A DNA stretch of 64,000 nucleotides from Streptomyces tropicalis (GCF_029269835.1 NZ_JARJBB010000009.1:62001-126000); one strand, 5' to 3'. Counted from the first letter of the stretch, positions 16,087 to 25,679 are shown. The notes: generated by a model from the letters alone, not told the origin. Numbers and translations are program-made.

Positions 16087-19000
16087 TCAGCCGCGGCGCC
16101 CCCGGCCGCCGTCGCGCCCCGCGCCGCGGTCGCCGCCGCGGCTCTCCTCGGCGTCGTCCTCGCGCGGGCCCAGCAGCTCGTCCGCCAGCGACGGCAGATC
16201 GTCGAGCGGGGTCTCCTCGGCCCAGTCCGGCCGCTGCCTGGTCCGCCGTCCGGCGCCCTGGGCCCCGGTGTCGGTACGCCGTCCGCCGTCGCCGGAGTCC
16301 CGGGCCGCGTCGAACTGCGGGAGCTCGCGGGTGCGGTCGTCCGAGCCGTCGGGGCGGGCGGCCGACGGCCGCTCGTCGCGGAAGTAACCCGGCGGCAGCC
16401 GGTGGTCGCCGCCCTCCTCACGCACCGGCGGCAGCACCGCCGTGTCGTCGACGGCCCCCTCGGGAGCGACGGGCGGCAGCACCGCCGTCTCGTCGGCCGC
16501 GCCCGGCACGGGCGGCTGCGGCAGCCTCGCCGTGACCTCGGACGCGGACTCGGTCCGCCCCGCCGGCCGGGACGGTCCGCCGCCGGCCCGCTCGTCGCGC
16601 ACCGGCGGCAGCACCGCGGTCTCGTCGGCGGCGCCGGACGGCGCGCGGTCCGGCTCCACGGCCGGCGTGGCCAGGGTCGCCGCGTCGGACGGGTCGGCCT
16701 CGGGGGTCTTCGGCTTGCGGGGGCCCGCCTGCGCGGCGGCCGTCGCCTGCTCGGCCGCCCGGCGGGCCTCCTCGGCGCGCAGCAGGGCCTGCTCGGCCTT
16801 CTGCTGCTTCTCCAGGCGCCGCTCCTCGGCCTCGGCCCGCAGCCGGGCCTCCTCCTCGGCCTGCCGGCGCCGGCGCTCCTCGTCGGCCTTGCGGCGCGCC
16901 TCCTCCTCGGCGCGCGCCTGCTCCTCGGCGAGGAGGCGGGCCTTCTCCTCCTCCGCGCGCCGGCGCGCCTCCTCGGCGCGGAGGCGGGCCTCCTCGGCCT
17001 GGCGCTCGGCCTCGCGCCGCTGCGCCTCCTCCAGCTCGCGCCGCTTGCGCTCCTCCTCCTCGGCGCGCAGGCGGGCCAGCTGCTCCTGGCGCTCGCGCTC
17101 GAGGCGCTCCTCCTCGGCCTTGCGGGCGGCCTCCTCCTCCGCCTTGCGGCGGGCCTCCTCCTCGGCCTTCCGGCGGGCCTCCTCCTGGGCCTTCACCTCG
17201 GCCTCGGACAGCGGCAGCATCTGGTCGAGGCGGTGCCGGACGACGGTCGTGACGGCCTCGGGCTCCTGGCCCGCGTCCACGACGAGGTACCGCCCGGGGT
17301 CGGCGGCGGCCAGTGTCAGGAATCCGGACCGCACGCGCCCGTGGAACTCGGCGGGCTCGGACTCCAGGCGGTCGGGTGCCTCCGTGAACCGCTCCCTGGC
17401 GGTCTCCGGGGAGACGTCCAGCAGCACCGTGAGGTGCGGGACCAGTCCGTTCGTCGCCCAGCGGGAGATGCGGGCGATCTCCGTCGGGGACAGATCGCGG
17501 CCCGCGCCCTGGTAGGCGACGGAGGAGTCGATGTAGCGGTCCGAGATCACGACGGCGCCGCGCTCCAGCGCGGGCCGGACGACCGTGTCGACGTGCTCGG
17601 CGCGGTCCGCGGCGTAGAGCAGGGCCTCCGCCCGGTGCGACAGGCCCTGCGAGGACACGTCCAGCAGGATCGACCGCAGCCGCTTGCCGACCGGCGTGGC
17701 GCCGGGCTCGCGGGTGAGGACGACCTCGTGGCCCTTGGCCCGGATCCACTCGGCGAGCGCCTCGGCCTGGGTGGACTTGCCGGCGCCGTCGCCGCCCTCC
17801 AGGGCGATGAAGAACCCGGTGGCCGACGGCACCGTGGCGGGCTCGTCGCCGCCGCGCAGCGCGTCCAGGAGGTCGTTGCGCAGCGGAACTCCGGAGCGGT
17901 CGTCGACCTTGGCCAGCACCAGCGCGGCGACCGGCAGCAACAGCGCACCGACCAGCATCAGGGTGAAGGCGGCGCCTCCGTGCGCGAACACGAACCGGCC
18001 GTGCTCCAGGCGGTGCGGGCCGATCGCGGCCGCGACGACCGGGGCGATCACGGCACCGAGGGCGACGAGGACCCGGACGACCGCGTGGAGGTGCTCGGTC
18101 ATGCGCGGCCGGCGGTAGTCCTCGGCCTCCTGGTCGAGCAGCGCGTGCCCGGTATTGGCGGCCACGCCCGCGCCGACGCCGGCCAGGGCGAGGATCAGCA
18201 GGACGGTGGTGACGTCCGGGACGAGCCCGGCGGCGAGCAGCGCGATGCCGGTGAAGGCGATCGCCAGGGCCAGCAGCCGACGCCGCGACAGCGACACGAG
18301 CACCTTCGGCGCCGTACGGATGCCGACGACGACCCCACCGGTCAGCGCGAGCACCGCGAGGCCGTACAGCACGGGTCCGCCGCCCAGGTCACGGGCGTGC
18401 AGCGCGCAGACGGAGACGGCGGCGGCGACCGCTCCGGCGACCGCCGCGGAGGCGAGGATCAGCAGCGGGACGGCGCCGGTGCGGCCCTTGTCGACACCGG
18501 TGCCGGTCTTCGGGCGGCGCAGGCCCTCGAGCGGGGACCGGGCGCGCGGGGTGCGGGTGCCGGGCAGGTCCAGCGAGATCAGCACGGACAGCGACGCGGC
18601 GAACAGCCCGGCCGCCACGTACGAGGCGAGGGCGGCCTGGTGCTGGGCGAACCAGGCGATGCCGGTGCCCAGCAGGTTGTTGAACAGTCCCGCGAGGACG
18701 AGGGCGGCGGCCGCCGCGGGGATCGCGACGAAACCGGTGCGCAGCGACAGGCGGCGCAGGGCGTCCATGTGGTCGGGCAGCGGGCGCACCGTGGCGCCCT
18801 CGGGGGGCGGCGCGGGCAGCAGCGCCGGCGCCGCGCTCTCCCTGCACACGCCCCAGAAGCGCTCGGCGATGCCGGTGACGAAGACGGTGACCAGCAGGAG
18901 GACGGACGCGTCGGCGGGCACCCAGTCGATCCACAGGGGGGCCACGATCAGCAGCGCGGCCCGGACGCCGTCGGCGCCGACCATGGTCCAGCGCCGGTCG

Positions 19001-19341
19001 AGCGGCCCCTCCTGGGCGGTGAGGGAGCTGAGCGGTCCGAGCAGGACCGCGCCGAAGAGCAGCGTGGCCAGAATGCGCGCCCCGAAGACGGCCGCCACGG
19101 CGAACGCGGCGCCCCGGTAGCCGCCGCCGAAGGTGCCCTGGGCGACCGCCGCCTGCAGGGCGAGGACGACCAGCACCAGGAGGGCCAGGGCATCTCCGAT
19201 GCCTCCGACCAGCTGTGCGCTCCACAACCGCTTCATCTGCGGCCGGCGCAACAGCGCACGGACGGCACGTTCGCGGGAGTCCGCCAGAAGGGCGTCGTCG
19301 GGGGCGGGTGGGGGGGCCGTCGGCTGCTCGGCTCGCGTCAT
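16087..19341 (-). CDS. tmk: transporter-like membrane protein / dTMP kinase / coiled-coil fusion
   Basis: This 1084-residue protein has three parts. Residues about 30-475 resemble an MFS transporter with 10-12 hydrophobic segments. Residues about 505-710 are thymidylate kinase: P-loop EGGDGAGKST near 513, TREPGATPVGKRLR, and DRYIDSSVAYQGAGR; it phosphorylates dTMP to dTDP. Residues about 715-870 form a very long Glu/Arg/Ala coiled coil, followed by a disordered tail with three DETAVLPPV-type repeats. Fusions of this kind are known from Streptomyces in this chromosomal position. A standard kinase is about 210 residues. ATG 19341 has TAGGCT six bases upstream, suggesting a leaderless mRNA. Confidence 0.9.
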   Translation of the reverse strand: MTRAEQPTAPPPAPDDALLADSRERAVRALLRRPQMKRLWSAQLVGGIGDALALLVLVVLALQAAVAQGTFGGGYRGAAFAVAAVFGARILATLLFGAVLLGPLSSLTAQEGPLDRRWTMVGADGVRAALLIVAPLWIDWVPADASVLLLVTVFVTGIAERFWGVCRESAAPALLPAPPPEGATVRPLPDHMDALRRLSLRTGFVAIPAAAAALVLAGLFNNLLGTGIAWFAQHQAALASYVAAGLFAASLSVLISLDLPGTRTPRARSPLEGLRRPKTGTGVDKGRTGAVPLLILASAAVAGAVAAAVSVCALHARDLGGGPVLYGLAVLALTGGVVVGIRTAPKVLVSLSRRRLLALAIAFTGIALLAAGLVPDVTTVLLILALAGVGAGVAANTGHALLDQEAEDYRRPRMTEHLHAVVRVLVALGAVIAPVVAAAIGPHRLEHGRFVFAHGGAAFTLMLVGALLLPVAALVLAKVDDRSGVPLRNDLLDALRGGDEPATVPSATGFFIALEGGDGAGKSTQAEALAEWIRAKGHEVVLTREPGATPVGKRLRSILLDVSSQGLSHRAEALLYAADRAEHVDTVVRPALERGAVVISDRYIDSSVAYQGAGRDLSPTEIARISRWATNGLVPHLTVLLDVSPETARERFTEAPDRLESEPAEFHGRVRSGFLTLAAADPGRYLVVDAGQEPEAVTTVVRHRLDQMLPLSEAEVKAQEEARRKAEEEARRKAEEEAARKAEEERLERERQEQLARLRAEEEERKRRELEEAQRREAERQAEEARLRAEEARRRAEEEKARLLAEEQARAEEEARRKADEERRRRQAEEEARLRAEAEERRLEKQQKAEQALLRAEEARRAAEQATAAAQAGPRKPKTPEADPSDAATLATPAVEPDRAPSGAADETAVLPPVRDERAGGGPSRPAGRTESASEVTARLPQPPVPGAADETAVLPPVAPEGAVDDTAVLPPVREEGGDHRLPPGYFRDERPSAARPDGSDDRTRELPQFDAARDSGDGGRRTDTGAQGAGRRTRQRPDWAEETPLDDLPSLADELLGPREDDAEESRGGDRGAGRDGGRGRRG

Positions 19342-19347
19342 GCATTC

Positions 19348-19353
19348 AGCCTA
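19348..19353 (-). promoter_or_regulatory. candidate leaderless -10 element of the kinase fusion gene
   Basis: TAGGCT on the minus strand ends six bases before ATG 19341. The same hexamer at nearly the same spacing precedes the genes at 58013 and 61705. Confidence 0.55.
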
Positions 19354-19496
19354 TCGGCACGCACCGGCAACCTGTGGTGACCGTCCGAACGTGCGCACGC
19401 CCCGACACCAAAGTGATGCCGAGGCGTTTCGTGATCTTGCGCGTGGACGCCGCCGACCGGGGAAGGCCCCCGGGCCCCGGGGAGGACCGGCCTTTC

Positions 19497-19522
19497 GGGA
19501 GGCCCCCGAAGGGCCCTCCCGG
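19497..19522 (-). terminator. probable terminator after topA
   Basis: A GC-rich inverted repeat (GGGAGGCCC with GGGCCCTCCC, one bulged base) lies about 55 bases beyond the topA stop codon. It could end topA transcription before the kinase fusion promoter. Confidence 0.5.
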
Positions 19523-19577
19523 ACCAGAGCCGCCCGGACCGGAGCTTCCCGGCCGAGCCCGGCCGGGGGTCGCCGGG

Positions 19578-22403
19578 TCAGTCCTCGGCGGCCGAGGTCT
19601 TGGCGGCGGCCGTCTTCTTCGCCGCCGTCTTCTTGGTGGTCGTCTTCTTCGCCGCGGTCTTCTTCGCCGCCGTGGACGCCGTCTTCTTCGCAGCCGTCTT
19701 CTTGGCCGCCGTCTTCTTCGCGGGGGCCTTCTTGGCGGTCTTCTTGGCCGGGCCCTTGGCGCGCTTCTCGGCGAGCAGCTCGAAACCGCGCTCCGCGGTG
19801 ATCTCCTCGACGCTGTCGCCGGAGCGGAGGGTCGCGTTGGTCTCGCCGTCGGTGACGTACGGGCCGAAGCGGCCGTCCTTGACCACGACCGGCTTGCCGC
19901 TGACCGGGTCCTCGCCCAGCTCCCTCAGCGGCGGCTTGGCGGCCGCCCGGCCCCGCTGCTTGGGCTGAGCGTAGATCGCCAGCGCCTCGTCCAGCGTGAT
20001 CGTGAAGAGCTGGTCCTCGGTCTGCAGCGAGCGCGAGTCCGTGCCCTTCTTCAGGTACGGGCCGTAGCGGCCGTTCTGCGCGGTGATCTCCTGGCCCTCG
20101 GCGTCGGTGCCGACGACCCGCGGGAGCGACATGAGCTTCAGCGCGTCCTGCAGCGTCACCGTGTCCAGCGACATGGACTTGAAGAGGGAGGCGGTGCGCG
20201 GCTTGACCGCGTTCTTGCCCGTCTTCGGGGTGCCCTCGGGCAGCACCTCGGTGACGTAGGGGCCGTAGCGGCCGTCCTTGGCGATGATCTGGTGGCCGGT
20301 CTCCGGGTCGGCGCCCAGTTCGAAGTCGCCGCTCGGCTTGGCGAGCAGCTCCTCGGCGAGCTCGACGCTCAGCTCGTCCGGGGCCAGGTCGTCGGGGATG
20401 TCGGCGCGCTGGTGGGTGTCGGTGTCCTTCTCGCCGCGCTCGATGTACGGGCCGTAGCGGCCGACGCGCAGCACGATGTCGCTGCTCACCGGGAACGACG
20501 ACACCTCGCGTGCGTCGATCGCGCCGAGGTCGGTCACCAGCTCCTTGAGGCCGCCCAGGTGGTCCCCGTCGCCGTTCCCGGCGTCGGCGGCGGCGCCCTC
20601 GACGGTGCCCTCGCCGAAGTAGAAACGCTTCAGCCACGGCACGGCCTGCGCCTCGCCGCGCGCGATGCGGTCGAGGTCGTCCTCCATCTTCGCGGTGAAG
20701 TCGTAGTCGACGAGCCGCCCGAAGTGCTTCTCCAGGAGGTTGACCACGGCGAAGGACAGGAAGGACGGCACGAGGGCCGTGCCCTTCTTGAACACGTAGC
20801 CGCGGTCGAGGATGGTGCCGATGATCGACGCGTACGTCGACGGCCGGCCGATCTCGCGCTCCTCCAGCTCCTTGACCAGGCTGGCCTCGGTGTAGCGGGC
20901 CGGCGGCTTGGTGGAGTGGCCGTCGGCGGTGATCTCCTCGGCCGTGAGGCCGTCGCCCTCCGCGACCTGCGGCAGCCGGCGCTCGCGGTCGTCGAGCTCC
21001 GCGTTCGGGTCGTCGGCGCCCTCGACGTAGGCCTTCAGGAAGCCGTGGAAGGTGATCGTCTTGCCGGACGCACTGAACTCGACGTCGCGGCCGTCGGCGG
21101 CGGTGCCGCCGATCTTCACCGTGACGCTGTTCCCGGTCGCGTCCTTCATCTGGGAGGCGACGGTGCGCTTCCAGATCAGCTCGTAGAGCTTGAACTGGTC
21201 ACCGGTCAGGCCGGTCTCGGCGGGCGTGCGGAAACGATCACCCGAGGGGCGGATCGCCTCGTGCGCCTCCTGCGCGTTCTTGACCTTGCCGGCGTACGTA
21301 CGCGGCTGGGCCGGCAGGTAGTCGGCGCCGTACAGCTGCGTCACCTGGGCGCGGGCGGCCGAGACCGCCGTGTCGCTCAGGGTCGTCGAGTCCGTACGCA
21401 TGTAGGTGATGTAGCCGTTCTCGTACAGCTTCTGCGCGACCTGCATGGTGGCCTTCGCGCCGAAGCCGAGCTTGCGGCTCGCCTCCTGCTGCAGCGTCGT
21501 CGTACGGAACGGGGCGTACGGCGAGCGGCGGTAGGGCTTGGACTCGACGGAGCGGACCGCGAAGCGGGTGGCCTCCAGCGCCGTGACCAGGGCGCGCGCG
21601 GCGCTCTCGTCCAGGTGGAGGGTGTTGGCGGACTTCAGTCGGCCGAGGGAGTCGAAGTCGCGGCCCTGGGCCACGCGCCGCCCGTCGACCGTCTGGAGCC
21701 GGGCGACCAGCGTCGACGGGTCCGAGGAGTCCCCGGCGCGGCCGGTGCCGAAGGTGCCCGTCAGGTCCCAGTACTCGGCCGAGCGGAACGCGATGCGCTC
21801 GCGCTCCCGCTCCACCACGAGCCGGGTCGCCACCGACTGGACACGGCCGGCCGACAGGCGGGGCATGACCTTCTTCCACAGGACCGGCGAGACCTCGTAG
21901 CCGTAGAGGCGGTCGAGGATGCGGCGGGTCTCCTGGGCGTCGACCATGCGCTGGTTCAGGTCGCGCGGGTTGGCCACCGCCTCGCGGATCGCGTCCTTGG
22001 TGATCTCGTGGAAGACCATCCGCTTGACCGGGACCTTGGGCTTGAGGACCTCCAGGAGGTGCCAGGCGATGGCCTCGCCCTCGCGGTCCTCATCGGTGGC
22101 GAGGAAGAGTTCGTCGGAGTCCTTGAGCAGGTCCTTGAGTTTCTTGACCTGGGCCTTCTTGTCGGCGTTGACGACATAGATCGGCTCGAAGTCGTGTTCG
22201 ACGTCGACGCCGAGGCGGCGGACCTCGCCGGTGTACTTCTCCGGCACCTCGGCGGCGCCGTTGGGGAGGTCACGGATGTGCCCGACGCTCGCTTCGACGA
22301 CGTAGCCGGGGCCGAGGTAGCCCTTGATCGTCTTCGCCTTGGCAGGCGACTCGACGATGACGAGTCGGCGGCCGCCCTGTGCGGTCTCGCTGGTCGGGGA
22401 CAA
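19578..22403 (-). CDS. topA: DNA topoisomerase I with lysine-rich tail
   Basis: This is a 941-residue type IA topoisomerase that relaxes negative supercoils. The Toprim domain opens with VIVESPAKAKTIKGYLGPGY and has DEDREGEAIAWH; the active-site Tyr is in GYITYMRTDS near residue 332. Instead of zinc fingers it has four C-terminal repeats (VGRYGPYIE, DGRYGPYVT, NGRYGPYLK, DGRFGPYVT) and ends in a Lys/Ala tail of about 65 residues (AAKKTAAKKTA repeats), which in Streptomyces TopA promotes processivity. The frame is open 30 codons further upstream, but TTG 22403, preceded by GGAGAGAAG, gives the conserved SPTSETAQGGRR N-terminus. Confidence 0.93.
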   Translation of the reverse strand: MSPTSETAQGGRRLVIVESPAKAKTIKGYLGPGYVVEASVGHIRDLPNGAAEVPEKYTGEVRRLGVDVEHDFEPIYVVNADKKAQVKKLKDLLKDSDELFLATDEDREGEAIAWHLLEVLKPKVPVKRMVFHEITKDAIREAVANPRDLNQRMVDAQETRRILDRLYGYEVSPVLWKKVMPRLSAGRVQSVATRLVVERERERIAFRSAEYWDLTGTFGTGRAGDSSDPSTLVARLQTVDGRRVAQGRDFDSLGRLKSANTLHLDESAARALVTALEATRFAVRSVESKPYRRSPYAPFRTTTLQQEASRKLGFGAKATMQVAQKLYENGYITYMRTDSTTLSDTAVSAARAQVTQLYGADYLPAQPRTYAGKVKNAQEAHEAIRPSGDRFRTPAETGLTGDQFKLYELIWKRTVASQMKDATGNSVTVKIGGTAADGRDVEFSASGKTITFHGFLKAYVEGADDPNAELDDRERRLPQVAEGDGLTAEEITADGHSTKPPARYTEASLVKELEEREIGRPSTYASIIGTILDRGYVFKKGTALVPSFLSFAVVNLLEKHFGRLVDYDFTAKMEDDLDRIARGEAQAVPWLKRFYFGEGTVEGAAADAGNGDGDHLGGLKELVTDLGAIDAREVSSFPVSSDIVLRVGRYGPYIERGEKDTDTHQRADIPDDLAPDELSVELAEELLAKPSGDFELGADPETGHQIIAKDGRYGPYVTEVLPEGTPKTGKNAVKPRTASLFKSMSLDTVTLQDALKLMSLPRVVGTDAEGQEITAQNGRYGPYLKKGTDSRSLQTEDQLFTITLDEALAIYAQPKQRGRAAAKPPLRELGEDPVSGKPVVVKDGRFGPYVTDGETNATLRSGDSVEEITAERGFELLAEKRAKGPAKKTAKKAPAKKTAAKKTAAKKTASTAAKKTAAKKTTTKKTAAKKTAAAKTSAAED

Positions 22404-22647
22404 CTTCGCTCTTCTCTCCGGTCGACGCTGAGGCTCCCCGGGTTCGATTCCCGGGGGCGGGTCGTGCTGACGCTGCGGAGTGTGACGGTACATCCCGCCC
22501 CCGTGTCAAACGGGAAAAGCCCGCAACGGCCACTCGAACGGTAACCCGACTACCGCCCTTCCTGCCGCCCGGAGTGTCCACCGGACGGCCCCGGGGTACG
22601 CGGAGGGTGATTCCTCAGTTACGTGGACCGGAGCGCTGCGGCCGTTG

Positions 22648-22845
22648 TCACAGGCGGGTCAGGCACCACGTCCCGAGGGCCAGGGCGGCAAGGGCGACCA
22701 CGGCCGCGACGGTCGCCGAGGTGATCCGGTTCATACCGGCGCCGACGGGCTCGCGGTGCCGCACCCGGACCGCCGTCCACCCCAGCAGTGCCCCTCCGAA
22801 CAGGGCGAACACCACACCCGTGAAGATCGCCGGCCCGCTTTCCAT
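22648..22845 (-). CDS. small two-helix membrane protein, unknown function
   Basis: This is a 65-residue protein with two hydrophobic segments (IFTGVVFALFGGALLGWTAV and ATVAAVVALAALALGTWCL) separated by a short basic loop. The ATG is preceded by GGAGGGGACGGGG, a convincing ribosome-binding site. It lies between topA and the methyltransferase gene on the same strand. I recognise no family. Confidence 0.7.
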   Translation of the reverse strand: MESGPAIFTGVVFALFGGALLGWTAVRVRHREPVGAGMNRITSATVAAVVALAALALGTWCLTRL

Positions 22846-23086
22846 CCCCGTCCCCTCCCATCCCGGATACTCCGGTCGGGGAGGCTGGCACCCGCGGGCG
22901 ACGGCCCGGCCAACCCCGGGTGAACTCCGGGCGCGCCCCCCTCGGGCGACGTGACCGGGGCCACGGTCGGCCGGGAGCGGCCGCGACGGATTTTTTACTC
23001 CCCCGAGTGGCGCGGGGAAGTCGGCGCGAACTCACCGCCGGGCCGTCCGCCCGGCCCGGCGGCGCACCGTGCCGGACCTCGGCGGC

Positions 23087-24607
23087 TCACTGCAGCGGGT
23101 CGAGGAAGCCCTGTTCCACCAGCAGCCGGATCTGCGCGGGCGTGCGGTCCCGCAGCACCACCGGATCCTCGCCGACCAGCTGCGCGATCGCGTCCAGGAT
23201 GCGGCCGGCGCTGAGCGAGCCGTCGCACACGCCGGCGAAGCCCGCGCCGACGGTGTCGACGGTGGTGGCCCGGCGCATCCCGCGGTTCTGGCGCAGCACC
23301 ACGTGCTCCGGGTCCTCCGCACCCGGCAGCCCGACCTGCTCCTGCACGATCTCGGGGGTCAGCCGGAAGCGGCCGTCGAGCAGGGCGGCGTCGTCGTGGC
23401 CGCGCAGGTAGTCGAGGCGGGCGAAGTGCGCCTGCACCGTGCCGCCGAGCGGCTGCTCGACCGGGTGCGGCCACTCCTCCACGAGGATCGAGGGCTCGGC
23501 GGCCGCCGTCCGGCGCAGGGTGATCCACCCGAAGCCCACGGCCTTCACCTTGCGCGCCTCGAACTCGTCGAGCCAGGCGTCGTACCGCGCCTGGTACTCG
23601 GCGAGGTCGCCGCGGTGGTCTCCGGCGTCCCGGAGCCACAGCTCGGCGTACTGCGTGACGTCCTGCACCTCGCGCTGCACGATCCAGGCGTCGCAGCCGC
23701 GCGGCACCCACGACCTGAGCCGGTCCTGCCAGTCCTCCCCCTCCACGTGCTGCCAGTTGGCGAGGAACTGCGCGAACCCGCCCTCGCTCAGCCGCTCCCC
23801 CGCTTCCTGAACGAGCGTGCGGCACAGATCGTCCCCGCCCATGCCCCCGTCGCGGTAGGTCAGCCGGGCGCCGGGAGAGATCACGAACGGCGGGTTCGAG
23901 ACGATCAGGTCGAAGGTCTCGTCCGGACGCAGCGGCTGGAACAGCGAGCCCTCGCGCAGGTCCGCGGCGGGGGCGCCGGACAGCGCGAGCGTGAGCGCGG
24001 TGATGTGCAGGGCGCGCGGGTTGAGGTCCGTCGCGGTCACGCGCGTGGCGTGCCGCGCGGCGTGCAGCGCCTGGATCCCGGAGCCGGTGCCGAGGTCGAG
24101 CGCGGCGCCGACGGGCGCGCGGACGGTGATCCCTGCGAGCGTCGTGGAGGCGCCGCCGACGCCGAGGACGACGCCCTCCTCGCGGCTGCCGATACCGCCC
24201 GCGCCGCCGACCGCGCAGCCGAGGTCGGAGACGATGAACCAGTCCTCGCCGTCGGGACCGCCGTAGGGCCGGACGTCCACGGACGCGGCGATCCCGTCGC
24301 TCCCGACGCTCCGGAGCCAGCCCGCGTCCAGGCACTCCCGGACGGGCAGCACGTCCGCCACGCGCGCGTGCGGCACGGGCTGCTGCAGCAGGAACAGTCT
24401 GACCAGGGTCTCCAGCGGCGTGTCGCCGCGCGTGGCGCGGAGCGCGGGCACCGTCTCGCTGCGGGCCAGCGCCGCGTACGCGGGTGCACCGAGGAGGTCG
24501 AGCAGTCCGTCGGCGGTGAAGGAGGCGCCGAGCAGGGCGTCACGGAGCCGGGCGGCGACGTCGGGACGGTCGGCTGCGGGAAGGGCGGGCAGGCTGGAGT
24601 CACTCAC
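23087..24607 (-). CDS. class I SAM-dependent methyltransferase (PrmC/HemK-like)
   Basis: This 506-residue protein has a central Rossmann-type methyltransferase domain: motif I ALDLGTGSGIQALHAA near residue 168, an acidic motif II (TATDLNPRALHIT), and NPPF (IVSNPPFVISPG), the signature of enzymes that methylate planar amide or amine nitrogens such as PrmC. An N-terminal domain of about 150 residues and a C-terminal domain of about 170 residues are additional. The substrate is unknown. GTG 24607 has CACAAT six bases upstream and no ribosome-binding site, compatible with leaderless translation. Confidence 0.82.
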   Translation of the reverse strand: MSDSSLPALPAADRPDVAARLRDALLGASFTADGLLDLLGAPAYAALARSETVPALRATRGDTPLETLVRLFLLQQPVPHARVADVLPVRECLDAGWLRSVGSDGIAASVDVRPYGGPDGEDWFIVSDLGCAVGGAGGIGSREEGVVLGVGGASTTLAGITVRAPVGAALDLGTGSGIQALHAARHATRVTATDLNPRALHITALTLALSGAPAADLREGSLFQPLRPDETFDLIVSNPPFVISPGARLTYRDGGMGGDDLCRTLVQEAGERLSEGGFAQFLANWQHVEGEDWQDRLRSWVPRGCDAWIVQREVQDVTQYAELWLRDAGDHRGDLAEYQARYDAWLDEFEARKVKAVGFGWITLRRTAAAEPSILVEEWPHPVEQPLGGTVQAHFARLDYLRGHDDAALLDGRFRLTPEIVQEQVGLPGAEDPEHVVLRQNRGMRRATTVDTVGAGFAGVCDGSLSAGRILDAIAQLVGEDPVVLRDRTPAQIRLLVEQGFLDPLQ

Positions 24608-24909
24608 GCACCCATTGTGTCGGCTCGCACCGACATCGCACCCCAGGCGTGCGTCGGCGGACGCCGGGGCGGGCCGGATCCGGCGGCGGTGGCCCCGGTT
24701 CCGGTCCGCGTCGCCGGGCCTCGGCCGCGCTGCCCGCCCCGGGAACGGCCACCGCCCGGCGGCCCGGGCTCGGGGAGCCGACGGGGCCGCCGGGCGGGCC
24801 GAGCGGTGCGGCGCGCCACGGGGCGGCCGCGCGGGGGTGCCCCGTCAGGGGTGGGTCGACCCGCCCGCGTCAGGGCGCGTCGACCGTCAGGACGACGGGG
24901 GAGCGAACG
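24608..24909. other. GC-rich intergenic region
   Basis: No gene is supported. At its left edge (24885-24900 and 24908-24923) a 16-base direct repeat spans the stop codon of the lipoprotein gene, with two further degenerate copies at about 24843 and 24869. This looks like a small tandem duplication of the gene's 3' end. Confidence 0.6.
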
Positions 24910-25491
24910 TCAGGACGACGGGGCGGGCGCGGGTGCGGAGGCGGACTTGCAGCTCGGCTGCTGCGCCATCGCCTTGCCGACGTCGCCCTCCTCCAGGTTC
25001 TTCAGGGCGTCGTTGCCGCTCTTGCTGAGCTTGTCGAGCTGGGTCGCGATGCCCTTGAGGCCGTCCGCGAACTTGCCCTGGTCCTTGGTGTCCAGCCCGT
25101 CGACCTGCTTCTTCAGGGTGGCGTACGACGCGGAGAGGCCGTTGAGCTCCTTGACCGCGTCCTGCTGCTTCTTCTTGCCGTTGTCGACATTGGGCGCGCC
25201 GGCGCTGTTCACGGCCGCACCGATCGCCTTGTAGGCGTCGGACATGTCCTGGAAGGCCTGCGCATCCGTCTTCCGGACCTCGGTGGTCGGGCTGTTGTCC
25301 GAGGTCTGCTTCTGGATCGCGGCGCTGGCGGCCTCGACCTTCTGCGCCTGCGGCTGCACGGCGGTGCACACCTGCTTGGCCCAGGAGTCCAGCGCGTCGT
25401 TCTTGTTGTCCGCGCTGCCGCTGGAACATCCCGTCAGCGCCAGTCCCAGTACCGCACCGCCGGACACTGCGGCCGCGAGCTTCTTGTTCAC
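24910..25491 (-). CDS. lipoprotein of unknown function
   Basis: This is a 193-residue protein starting at GTG 25491, eight bases after GGAAGGGA. The signal peptide NKKLAAAVSGGAVLGLALTG ends in the lipobox LTGC. The mature part is helical, rich in Lys, Ala and Asp, and has two Cys residues (QVCTAV and PSCKSA) that could form a disulfide. The composition suggests a coiled-coil extracellular protein. The frame is open upstream to 25632, but those codons lack a signal peptide and read through an AT-rich promoter-like stretch (25568-25595). Function unknown. Confidence 0.8.
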   Translation of the reverse strand: MNKKLAAAVSGGAVLGLALTGCSSGSADNKNDALDSWAKQVCTAVQPQAQKVEAASAAIQKQTSDNSPTTEVRKTDAQAFQDMSDAYKAIGAAVNSAGAPNVDNGKKKQQDAVKELNGLSASYATLKKQVDGLDTKDQGKFADGLKGIATQLDKLSKSGNDALKNLEEGDVGKAMAQQPSCKSASAPAPAPSS

Positions 25492-25632
25492 CGGTTTGGT
25501 CCCTTCCGTGGCTCTCGGCCCCGGAACATACACGGGGAGCGGGTGGCGACCACGATTCGGGAGCCCGATATGACATTTCTTATATCTATTTGCACCAAGC
25601 GAGAGAAGGCTCACGGCCGGGGGCGCACCCAC

Positions 25633-25679
25633 GGACGACGGGCGGACGGCGCGGTGTGCGCGCCGTCCGCCCGTCGTCC
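25633..25679 (-). terminator. 21-bp hairpin terminator of hppA
   Basis: A perfect 21-bp stem (25633-25653 with 25659-25679) and five-base loop begin 28 bases after the hppA stop codon. It separates hppA from the lipoprotein gene on the same strand. Confidence 0.85.

Noticed and set aside
19215..22544. 1109-residue open frame on the plus strand
   Set aside because: Antisense to topA; lacks domains and is explained by codon bias of topA.
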